Assembly (NCBI GenBank): GCA_900550595.1 | Contig: URTB01000093.1 | Span: forward strand, 1 to 5,885 | Length of the DNA stretch: 5,885 nucleotides | Reading direction: 5' to 3' | Source of the DNA: an uncultured Collinsella sp. | GTDB lineage: Bacteria; Actinomycetota; Coriobacteriia; Coriobacteriales; Coriobacteriaceae | Shown here: positions 1 to 5,463 of the stretch, piece by piece | Layout of the letters: every line of letters starts with the position of its first letter | Numbering within the stretch: the first letter of the stretch is position 1 | Notes under the pieces: model-generated | Seen by the model: only the letters and a program-made list of their open reading frames with translations | Database searches by the model: none | Told to the model about the DNA's origin: nothing | Made by a program: the position numbers and the translations under genes

Positions 1-732
1 CGCGAGCTCTTTGGCAACTGCGAGGGCAAGGAGTTCCCGCTGCTCATTAAGATTCTGGACGCCAAGGACGACCTTTCGATCCAGATTCATCCCAACGACG
101 AGTACGCTGCCGAGCACGAGAACGGTAGCCTGGGCAAAACCGAGTGTTGGTATGTGCTGGACTGCGAGCCCGACGCCACGATCATCGTCGGCCAGCGTGC
201 TAAAGACCGCACCGAGGCCGCACAAATGATCGAGGAAGGACGTTGGGACGACATGCTCAACGTGTTGCCGATTCACAAGGGCGACTTTTTCCAGATTGAT
301 TCCGGTACCGTGCACGCCATCAAGACCGGCACGCTCATTTTGGAGACGCAGCAGTCGAGCGACGTGACGTATCGTCTGTACGACTACGACCGTCCCGGCA
401 CTGACGGCAACCTGCGCCCGCTGCACATTGAGCAGAGCCTCGACTGCATCGACTTTGATGCTCAGGCTCCGACCGACGGCACGGTGACCGCGCCCGAGGT
501 GGACGGCGTGACCGAGCTCGAGTCCAACCCCTGCTACACCGTCGATCGTGTGCGCGTCAACGGCAGCAAGACCCTCGACCAGCGCTGGCCCTTCATGTGC
601 CTGTCGGTCATCGACGGCGAAGGCACCGTCTGCGGCGACCCCGTCCACAAGGGAAGCCACCTGCTGGCCCCGAGCACCGTCAGCTCCATCGACCTCGAAG
701 GCAAGATGGAACTGATCATCAGCCACCTGTAG
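1..732 (+). CDS. manA: Mannose-6-phosphate isomerase, class I (5'-truncated by window edge)
   Basis: This enzyme interconverts mannose-6-phosphate and fructose-6-phosphate in the cytoplasm, using a bound zinc ion. The frame is open from base 1, and 243 codons are visible before the TAG at 730-732. Numbering from the first visible codon, the cupin metal and active-site signatures of the small Bacillus-type family are present: QIHPND (Q28 and H30, zinc ligands), KTECWYVL (E48, zinc ligand), GTVHAI (H105, zinc ligand) and ETQQSSDVTYRLYDYDR (residues 115-131, with R125 as the likely catalytic arginine). The remainder is the second cupin half, ending in ELIISHL. Family members are about 310-320 residues, so roughly 70 N-terminal residues lie left of the window. 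The internal ATG at 154 is not a start, because conserved sequence continues upstream of it. The gene converges on pcrA and is followed by a strong stem-loop. Identification is firm; the physiological direction (mannose use or mannose-6-phosphate supply) cannot be judged here. Confidence 0.95.
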   Translation, partial: RELFGNCEGKEFPLLIKILDAKDDLSIQIHPNDEYAAEHENGSLGKTECWYVLDCEPDATIIVGQRAKDRTEAAQMIEEGRWDDMLNVLPIHKGDFFQIDSGTVHAIKTGTLILETQQSSDVTYRLYDYDRPGTDGNLRPLHIEQSLDCIDFDAQAPTDGTVTAPEVDGVTELESNPCYTVDRVRVNGSKTLDQRWPFMCLSVIDGEGTVCGDPVHKGSHLLAPSTVSSIDLEGKMELIISHL

Positions 733-756
733 GTCGCACCAACAACCCAAACGCAA

Positions 757-794
757 CAAGGGGCTCTCCCGTCCATGTGCGGGAGAGCCCCTTG
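757..794 (+). terminator. Stem-loop after manA, probable intrinsic terminator
   Basis: Positions 757-771 (CAAGGGGCTCTCCCG) and 780-794 form a perfect 15-bp inverted repeat around the 8-nt loop 772-779. It begins 25 bp after the manA stop codon, the usual place for a Rho-independent terminator. The following sequence (CCATATCTATTTA) is only moderately T-rich, so efficiency is uncertain. The upstream side is A-rich, so the reverse transcript is also followed by a T-rich stretch, and the hairpin may act as a last barrier to leftward read-through from pcrA. An 8-nt segment at 819-826 (GGCTCTCC) could pair with 782-789 as an alternative; this may be coincidence. Confidence 0.6.
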
Positions 795-831
795 CCATAT
801 CTATTTATCAGCCCACCCGGCTCTCCAGATC

Positions 832-860
832 AAAAAGCGAACGAGCAGAGCGACGTTCGC
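832..860 (-). terminator. Intrinsic terminator for leftward (pcrA) transcription
   Basis: Read on the minus strand, GCGAACG (860-854) and CGTTCGC (843-837) form a 7-bp stem with a 10-nt loop (853-844). The stem is followed directly by five T residues (836-832). This is the classical stem plus U-tract arrangement. It lies about 155 bp past the pcrA stop codon and points the right way for pcrA. There is no matching T-tract on the plus strand, so it should act only on leftward transcription. If this is the main pcrA terminator, the pcrA 3' untranslated region contains the whole palindromic element at 877-1006. Confidence 0.6.
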
Positions 861-876
861 AAGCACCGTTACCCAA

Positions 877-1006
877 GGACCTGGGCGGGCGTATAGGGCA
901 ACATCGATCGCGAGTTCCGCACGCAAAGGAGAGCACTTAATGTGCTCTCCGTCTTGCGCAGGACTGCCCGAGCAGGCGATGTTGCCCTATACGCCCGCCC
1001 AGGTCC
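877..1006. repeat. 130-bp palindromic element with 30-bp perfect inverted-repeat arms and a nested hairpin
   Basis: The left arm (877-906, starting GGACCTGGGCGGGCG) is the exact reverse complement of the right arm (977-1006) over all 30 bases. Pairing stops at both ends: bases 876/1007 and 907/976 do not pair. The 70-bp centre contains a second, 9-bp hairpin at 928-950. No open reading frame of meaning and no obvious target-site duplication is visible at the edges (AA on the left, GC on the right). The element ends 7 bp before the pcrA stop codon, so it lies in the pcrA 3' untranslated region. It could be a dispersed palindromic repeat or MITE-like unit, an mRNA-stabilising 3' structure, or a pair of recombination sites. 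The sequence alone does not decide. Confidence 0.8.
925..950 (-). terminator. Nested hairpin followed by TTT, candidate first pcrA terminator
   Basis: GGAGAGCAC (928-936) and GTGCTCTCC (942-950) pair over 9 bp around the 5-nt loop 937-941. The stem can be extended after a small internal loop by CGCAA (922-926) with TTGCG (954-958). On the minus strand the 9-bp stem is followed by TTTG, a short U-tract, so leftward transcripts from pcrA could end here. The T-run is short, so this may be only a structural part of the larger palindrome. Confidence 0.4.
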
Positions 1007-1013
1007 GCCAGGA

Positions 1014-3908
1014 TCACGACAGCTTGACGATCGGCGCGAAGCCCTTCATCAGCTTTTTGGTCTGACCGGTCTTTTCGAATTGAACCTCGATCATGTCTCC
1101 GGCGACCGAGATCACGGTACCCGTGCCAAAGGTCTTGTGGCTCACGGTATCGCCTGCGGCAAAGTCCTGCGATGCGCTGGCGCGATCAACCTTGCGCTCC
1201 ACCGTCGGGGACACCTTGGACGAGGGCTTTTTGGCTCGCGGTGCGCCCGAGCCAAAGGTCGAGGCAACACGGCCAGCGTCGGGCGAGACCCCACGATGGC
1301 GCTCGGTCCCGTAGCTGCTGCCACCAAAGAAATCGTCAAAGCTCGATCCGCCGCGCGAACCGGAACCGCCAGTCGAGCGCGTATGCGAACCAAATACCTT
1401 GCCGCCGTACATATCCGAACCCATGCCCGAGCCAAAGGTGCCGTGACGGTCGCCGCGCTTCTCCCAACCCGTGCCTTCAAAACCGGCAGAACCGATACCG
1501 CTAAACTCGATATCCTCAAACGGAATCTCGTTGAGGAAGCGCGAGCGCGGGTTGGCAGAGGTCGAGCCGTAGGTGCGACGCGTGGCCGCATAGGTCAGGA
1601 ACAGGCGCTTACGGGCACGCGTGATGGCGACGTAGGCCAGGCGACGCTCCTCCTCGAGCTTACCCGGGTCATCGCTGCCGCCAAAGTCGTGCACGTGCGG
1701 GAAGATGCCCTCCTCCATGCCGGCCACGAACACCGCCGGGAACTCCAGGCCCTTGGCGGAGTGGATGGTCATCATGGTGATGGCATGCGTCTCGCCGGCC
1801 AGGGAATCCAAGTCGGAGCGCAGGGCCAGCCACTCCATGAGTGCCGGTAGCGCCTTACAGGTGAGCGGACCGTAGGTGCGCTCAATCTCGTCGGCATGCA
1901 CGGCACCCGCCGGCATCCCCGTCGGCGCGGCATACGCGTTGCCCGCGATGGCGGCGGCCAGGGCATCCTGCGGCGAGAGCGCCGGGGCGGCTAGGCTATC
2001 GAGCGGATTGGAACCTGCGGCATCGCGCGCGCCGACGAGTGCCTCAAACGAGGATGCCGGGGCAAATGGCCCCGGTTCGGGCGCGGGCGCGCTCACCACG
2101 ACGGGCTCGGCGCCGGCAGGCACGTCGGCAACACCAGCTGCGCGCAGCTCTTCCAAGCTCTCGAGCGTACCCTCGATGTCCTCGTGCGTCTCCTCAAATT
2201 CGGCAGCGACGCCCAGGAATTCCTGGATGTTCTCGGCACGGCTCTCAGACTCCATGGTGCCCTCGGCGCGAAACGCCTGCAGCAGACCCGTCTTATCGAC
2301 AATCATCTCGACGACGTCCTTGAGCTCGCCGTCCATGCGGCGGCCCTCGCGCACCAGCGACACAAAGCTTGACAGGCCATTGCGGACCTTGGCGCTAAAC
2401 ATGCCGGTTTCGGCACACGCAATCTCGCAAGCCTGGAAGAACGAGCAACGGTTGTCGCGCGCCAGCTGCTCGATTTTTTGGATCGAGGTGGAGCCGATGC
2501 CACGGCGCGGTGTGTTGATGACGCGCTTGACGCTCATCTCGTCGGCCGGGTTCACGATCATCTTAAGGTAGGCCATGACATCACGGATCTCGGCACGGTC
2601 GAAGAATCGCGTGCCGCCCACGATCTTGTAGGGCACGCCCGCGCGCAGGAACATATCTTCGAGGATACGCGACTGGGCGTTGGTGCGATAGAACACGGCG
2701 ATGTCGTCGTAGCTCGTGCCTTTGGCATGCAGCTTCTCGATCTCGCCGGCAATCCAGCGGCCCTCGTCGCGCTCGTCGCTCGCCTGGAAGGCCTGGATCT
2801 TCTCGCCATCGCCCTCGGCCGTAAACAGGCGCTTGTCCTTGCGCTGCGAGTTGTGGCGTACCACGGCGTTGGCGGCGTTCAGGATATGACCCGTGGAACG
2901 ATAGTTCTGCTCCAGCTTGACGGTCTTGCAGTTTTTAAAATCCTTCTCAAAGTCCAGGATATTGGTGATGTCGGCGCCACGCCAGCTGTAAATGGACTGG
3001 TCATCGTCGCCCACGACCATGAGGTTTTGGTACTTGGCGGCCAGCAGGTTGGCGATTTCGTACTGGACGTGGTTGGTGTCCTGATACTCGTCGACGCTAA
3101 TGTAGCGGAAGCGCTCTTGGTACTTATCGAGCACCTCGGGGCGGGTGCGCAGCAGCTCAAGCGCGCGTACGAGCAGGTCGTCGAAGTCCATCGCATTGGC
3201 GGCGCGCAAGCGACGCTCCAGCTCCAAGTAGACCTGTGCGGCCTTTTTATCGTTGGGGCTATCGGCGCTCTTGAGCATGTCCTCGGGGCCGATCATGGCG
3301 TTTTTGGCCGAGCTGATCTTGCTGCGGATCATGTTGATGGGGAACTGCTTTTGCTCGATGCCGAGCGCCTGCATAATGTCGCGCACCATGCGCTTTGAGT
3401 CATCGTCATCGTAGATGGTGAACTGGCCGGTGTAGCCCAGCAGGTCGGCGTCCTCGCGCAGCATGCGCACGCACATGGCATGGAAGGTGCACACCCACAT
3501 GCCGCGGGTACCGCTGGGAATGAGCGCCGCCAGACGCTCGCGCATCTCGGCCGCGGCCTTGTTGGTAAACGTGATGGCAAGAACCTGCCAAGGCTTAACA
3601 CCCAGGTCGCCGAGCATATGTGCGATGCGGAAGGTCAAGACGCGGGTCTTGCCCGAGCCGGCGCCGGCGAGCACCAGCAACGGACCCTCGGTGGACAGGA
3701 CCGCCTCGCGCTGGGCGGGATTAAGGCTGTCAATGTCGACGAGCGGCTTGGCGGGCTTGGGCGCCGGCGCGGGAGCGTCGTAGATGTCGAGCGGGACGAG
3801 CTCGGGCTCCGGCGCTGCAGGGGCGGTGTATGCATCGAGCGGCACGGGTTCCGGCGCGGGCGGCACGGGTACCGCGGCGTTCTTTTCCCAGGGCAGGGGC
3901 TGGGTCAT
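1014..3908 (-). CDS. pcrA: ATP-dependent DNA helicase PcrA/UvrD (superfamily 1A), 964 aa with unusual insertions
   Basis: This is a 3'-to-5' DNA helicase of the UvrD/Rep/PcrA family, acting in nucleotide-excision repair, removal of RecA filaments and clearing of stalled RNA polymerase. Motifs in order: Q-motif LNPAQREAV (62-70), Walker A AGAGSGKT (81-88), Ia ITFTNKAAAEM (112-122), TFHAM (141-145), Walker B VDEYQDTN (272-279), III VVGDDDQSIYSWRGA (298-312), IV LEQNYRST (332-339), V MTIHSAKGLEF (713-723), VI EERRLAYVAITRAR (753-766). The C-terminus (about 916-964, AAGDTVSHKTFGTGTVISV onward) matches the Tudor-like domain that binds RNA polymerase in PcrA. Family members are usually 720-780 aa. 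The extra length is an Ala/Pro-rich N-terminus (about 11-54), an Ala/Pro-rich insertion (about 588-686) where subdomain 2B returns to 2A, and a Gly/Ser-rich linker (about 803-908). The ATG at 3908 is chosen because GAGGAG lies 6 nt upstream; a GTG at 3992 would add 28 unconserved residues. All motifs are intact, so it should be active. Confidence 0.96.
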   Translation of the reverse strand: MTQPLPWEKNAAVPVPPAPEPVPLDAYTAPAAPEPELVPLDIYDAPAPAPKPAKPLVDIDSLNPAQREAVLSTEGPLLVLAGAGSGKTRVLTFRIAHMLGDLGVKPWQVLAITFTNKAAAEMRERLAALIPSGTRGMWVCTFHAMCVRMLREDADLLGYTGQFTIYDDDDSKRMVRDIMQALGIEQKQFPINMIRSKISSAKNAMIGPEDMLKSADSPNDKKAAQVYLELERRLRAANAMDFDDLLVRALELLRTRPEVLDKYQERFRYISVDEYQDTNHVQYEIANLLAAKYQNLMVVGDDDQSIYSWRGADITNILDFEKDFKNCKTVKLEQNYRSTGHILNAANAVVRHNSQRKDKRLFTAEGDGEKIQAFQASDERDEGRWIAGEIEKLHAKGTSYDDIAVFYRTNAQSRILEDMFLRAGVPYKIVGGTRFFDRAEIRDVMAYLKMIVNPADEMSVKRVINTPRRGIGSTSIQKIEQLARDNRCSFFQACEIACAETGMFSAKVRNGLSSFVSLVREGRRMDGELKDVVEMIVDKTGLLQAFRAEGTMESESRAENIQEFLGVAAEFEETHEDIEGTLESLEELRAAGVADVPAGAEPVVVSAPAPEPGPFAPASSFEALVGARDAAGSNPLDSLAAPALSPQDALAAAIAGNAYAAPTGMPAGAVHADEIERTYGPLTCKALPALMEWLALRSDLDSLAGETHAITMMTIHSAKGLEFPAVFVAGMEEGIFPHVHDFGGSDDPGKLEEERRLAYVAITRARKRLFLTYAATRRTYGSTSANPRSRFLNEIPFEDIEFSGIGSAGFEGTGWEKRGDRHGTFGSGMGSDMYGGKVFGSHTRSTGGSGSRGGSSFDDFFGGSSYGTERHRGVSPDAGRVASTFGSGAPRAKKPSSKVSPTVERKVDRASASQDFAAGDTVSHKTFGTGTVISVAGDMIEVQFEKTGQTKKLMKGFAPIVKLS

Positions 3909-3914
3909 GGGCGA

Positions 3915-3920
3915 CTCCTC
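3915..3920 (-). promoter_or_regulatory. Ribosome binding site that fixes the pcrA start
   Basis: On the minus strand GAGGAG lies six bases upstream of the ATG at 3908-3906. It is the best Shine-Dalgarno match in the leader and decides between this ATG and the in-frame GTG at 3992, for which I saw no comparable site. Confidence 0.8.
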
Positions 3921-3969
3921 ATCTGACGGACGGCGCGCCTGCGGGCAGCGCCATAGTTTGAGCCGTACC

Positions 3970-3975
3970 AGTATA
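3970..3975 (-). promoter_or_regulatory. Candidate -10 box of the pcrA promoter (TATACT)
   Basis: TATACT on the minus strand matches the sigma-70/SigA -10 consensus at five of six positions and lies about 60 bp upstream of the pcrA ATG, giving a leader of about 55 nt. The -35 partner is weak: TTGCGT at 19-bp spacing is the best I see. Its position between the uppP terminator and the pcrA RBS supports a separate promoter for pcrA, but the call rests mainly on one hexamer. Confidence 0.35.
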
Positions 3976-4156
3976 CCGAGCCGCGCGGACACCGACGCAA
4001 ATCACACCACGACTCCGTGCGCCACCGTCAGACCCGCCCCAGCGGATTTGGCGCAATGGGGTCAGGTTGCTTTGCACCAATCTATTGACAATCACGGAAC
4101 CGCCGATGTCATGGCCACGGTAGCGAGCGGCGGCCAGGGCGAACAAATTGGCATGA

Positions 4157-4197
4157 AAAGAGGGCGGCATAGACCTTTTGGTCATGCCACCCCCTTT
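4157..4197 (-). terminator. Hairpin terminator downstream of uppP
   Basis: The stem pairs GGCAT (4166-4170) with ATGCC (4184-4188) and GACC (4172-4175) with GGTC (4180-4183) around a TTTT loop. After one mismatch it continues with GGG/CCC and, after another mismatch, AAAG (4157-4160) with CTTT (4194-4197). On the minus strand the stem runs into TTTTC, giving a U-tract for uppP transcripts about 45 bp after the uppP stop codon. The A/T symmetry means it could also work on the other strand. Its presence suggests that uppP and pcrA are separate transcription units although they point the same way. Confidence 0.65.
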
Positions 4198-4241
4198 GAA
4201 TGACAAGTTGTCGCCCTGGCCGTCGCGCAGCGTCAACTAAG

Positions 4242-5216
4242 TTAGAGGCCGAGCATCGGCTCCAGGACAAAGAAGTACGCGAGAACCACGATGCCCAGGA
4301 TGATGCGGTAGACGCCGAAGCACTTAAAGTCGTGACGCCGCACGAAGCCCATAAGCCACTTGATGGCAATGAGCGACACCACAAAGGCGACGACGCAGCC
4401 CACGCCCAGGATGGCGATTTCGTTGGTGCCGAACGTGCCGCCCTTAATAAAGTACTTGACCAGCTTGAGCGCACTCGCACCAAACATGACGGGAATGGCC
4501 AGGAAGAACGTGAACTTAGACGCCACCGAGCGCGTGCAGCCCAGCAGCAGGCCGCCGATGATCGTGGAGCCGGAGCGCGATGTGCCCGGAATCAGCGAAA
4601 GCACTTGGAAGCAACCGATACCCAGCGCGGTCTTCCAGCTCAGATCCTCGAGCGTAGTGATGGAGCCAAAGTCCAGGTTATCGTCATCGTCTGAAGCGGC
4701 AGCCGCAGCGGGAGTGGCAAAATGCGCACCAGCGGGGCGTCCGCCCGCCACCACGGCACGCGAACCAAACGAACCGGCAAGAGCAGCCTGGTCGCGCTTG
4801 TTCGCGCGCCAGTTCTCGATCACAATAAACAGCACGCCGTACACAATGAGCGCCAGCGCCACGACGGGAGCATTATAGAAATGCTCCTCCATCCAGTCGT
4901 TAAGCGGCAGACCGATCGCCGCAGCGGGAATACAGCCGAGCACAATCTTGCCCCACAGTACCCAGGTGTCGCGACGACCCTCCTTGCCCTTGCTGGGAGA
5001 AAACGGGTTGAGGTCGTAGAAGAACAGGACGCAGACAGCCAAAATGGCGCCAAGCTGAATCACGACCAGGAACATATTCCAGAACGTCTCGCTCACGTTC
5101 ATCTTGACGAACTCGTCCACCAAGATCATGTGACCGGTCGACGAAACAGGCAGCCATTCGGTGATGCCCTCGACCAGGCCCATGAAGGCAGATTTTAGAA
5201 GCTCGATGATATCCAA
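4242..5216 (-). CDS. uppP: Undecaprenyl-diphosphatase (UppP/BacA family), probable TTG start
   Basis: This integral membrane enzyme converts undecaprenyl diphosphate to undecaprenyl phosphate, recycling the lipid carrier used for peptidoglycan and other surface polymers; family members can confer bacitracin resistance. The first signature is at residues 16-29 (EGITEWLPVSSTGH), with the E16xxxE20 pair, S26 and H29. The second is PGTSRSG (210-216), with catalytic R214. Several hydrophobic segments follow the family plan (about 44-67, 88-104, 115-133, 196-208, 235-252, 266-288, 302-318). The family is usually 265-290 aa; this protein is 324 aa because of an Ala/Asp-rich loop insertion (about 141-190). 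The TTG at 5216 is chosen because conserved sequence begins there (MDIIELLKSAFMGLVEGITEW) and GAGGGGG lies five bases upstream. The frame stays open to 5465, but that part resembles no UppP N-terminus. It is divergent from the stress-protein gene and followed by its own terminator. Confidence 0.94.
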   Translation of the reverse strand: MDIIELLKSAFMGLVEGITEWLPVSSTGHMILVDEFVKMNVSETFWNMFLVVIQLGAILAVCVLFFYDLNPFSPSKGKEGRRDTWVLWGKIVLGCIPAAAIGLPLNDWMEEHFYNAPVVALALIVYGVLFIVIENWRANKRDQAALAGSFGSRAVVAGGRPAGAHFATPAAAAASDDDDNLDFGSITTLEDLSWKTALGIGCFQVLSLIPGTSRSGSTIIGGLLLGCTRSVASKFTFFLAIPVMFGASALKLVKYFIKGGTFGTNEIAILGVGCVVAFVVSLIAIKWLMGFVRRHDFKCFGVYRIILGIVVLAYFFVLEPMLGL

Positions 5217-5221
5217 AGGGA

Positions 5222-5228
5222 CCCCCTC
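5222..5228 (-). promoter_or_regulatory. Ribosome binding site supporting the TTG start of uppP
   Basis: On the minus strand GAGGGGG is followed by the 5-nt spacer TCCCT and then TTG (5216-5214). No ATG is available between this site and the conserved EGITEWLP motif except one at residue 12, inside the conserved first helix. A GTG lies upstream of the Shine-Dalgarno sequence but would place it inside the gene. The spacing and position make TTG the best start. Confidence 0.7.
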
Positions 5229-5353
5229 GTTAGACACCCGCCGATATTGTTCTGCGGACGGTGCGGGCGATGTCCCATTATCAACCGTTGGCGGCGCGCC
5301 TGCGCCTACCCTTACCAAAAAACTCGCCCGTTCACAGAATTGCGAGCGGTCAA

Positions 5354-5374
5354 ACCCAAATCCTTGGGTATAAC
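5354..5374 (+). promoter_or_regulatory. Candidate -10 box with overlapping 6-bp dyad upstream of the universal stress protein gene
   Basis: TATAAC at 5369-5374 matches the -10 consensus at five of six positions and would give a leader of about 85 nt. No good -35 hexamer stands 16-18 bp upstream. The perfect dyad ACCCAA (5354-5359) / TTGGGT (5364-5369) with a 4-bp spacer ends on the first base of the -10 box, which is a plausible operator position. Both parts are short and could occur by chance. Confidence 0.3.
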
Positions 5375-5451
5375 TGCAACAAGATAAAGTGTCCGGCGGC
5401 CACGCATCCGCGCCCGCCCGATGCACGAGCCCCACGCCCGTGCGATAGACC

Positions 5452-5458
5452 AAGGAGG
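5452..5458 (+). promoter_or_regulatory. Ribosome binding site of the universal stress protein gene
   Basis: AAGGAGG is a full-strength Shine-Dalgarno sequence, five bases before the ATG at 5464. It fixes the start codon and suggests efficient translation. Confidence 0.9.
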
Positions 5459-5463
5459 AAACC

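Larger units (their letters stand above)
3909..4241. other. Intergenic region between uppP and pcrA
   Basis: This 333-bp stretch holds the uppP terminator (4157-4197) at one end and the pcrA promoter candidate and RBS at the other. Between about 3980 and 4155 I see no convincing gene, tRNA or repeat. Open frames across it (for example a 105-codon frame, 3919-4236 on the minus strand) run through the terminator hairpin and show no recognisable protein pattern. A lone TTGACA at 4085-4090 on the plus strand has no -10 box at proper spacing. Confidence 0.6.
5217..5463. other. Divergent intergenic region between uppP and the universal stress protein gene
   Basis: This 247-bp region must hold the promoters of two divergent genes. 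On the minus strand, GATAAT (5282-5277) is a possible -10 box for uppP, without a good -35. Further upstream a short hairpin with a T6 run (5317-5346) also faces uppP. On the plus strand, TATAAC (5369-5374) is a possible -10 box for the stress gene, overlapped by the dyad ACCCAA-N4-TTGGGT (5354-5369). I see no gene inside: the open frames are extensions or shadows of the flanking genes. Confidence 0.5.

Noticed and set aside
877..1006. Insertion sequence or complete transposon
   Set aside because: No transposase is encoded and no target-site duplication is visible at the borders, so only a non-coding palindromic element can be claimed.
942..1850. 302-codon open frame on the plus strand
   Set aside because: It is antisense to pcrA, caused by high G+C codon structure, and shows no protein family pattern. 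The same holds for the plus-strand frames at 2478-3398 and 1876-2571.
3909..3992. Longer PcrA with a GTG start at 3992
   Set aside because: The extra 28 residues (SARLGILVRLKLWRC...) look unlike PcrA, would run over the RBS and candidate promoter, and the ATG at 3908 has a well-spaced GAGGAG.
4085..4090. TTGACA on the plus strand as a -35 box
   Set aside because: At 16-18 bp spacing there is no -10-like hexamer, and the next rightward gene is more than 1.3 kb away.
3919..4236. 105-codon open frame on the minus strand between uppP and pcrA
   Set aside because: It runs through the uppP terminator hairpin and the pcrA promoter candidate, has no clear RBS and has no recognisable sequence.
5423..5443. 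GCACG/CGTGC inverted repeat upstream of the stress gene RBS
   Set aside because: A 5-bp stem with an 11-nt loop in G+C-rich DNA is expected by chance.
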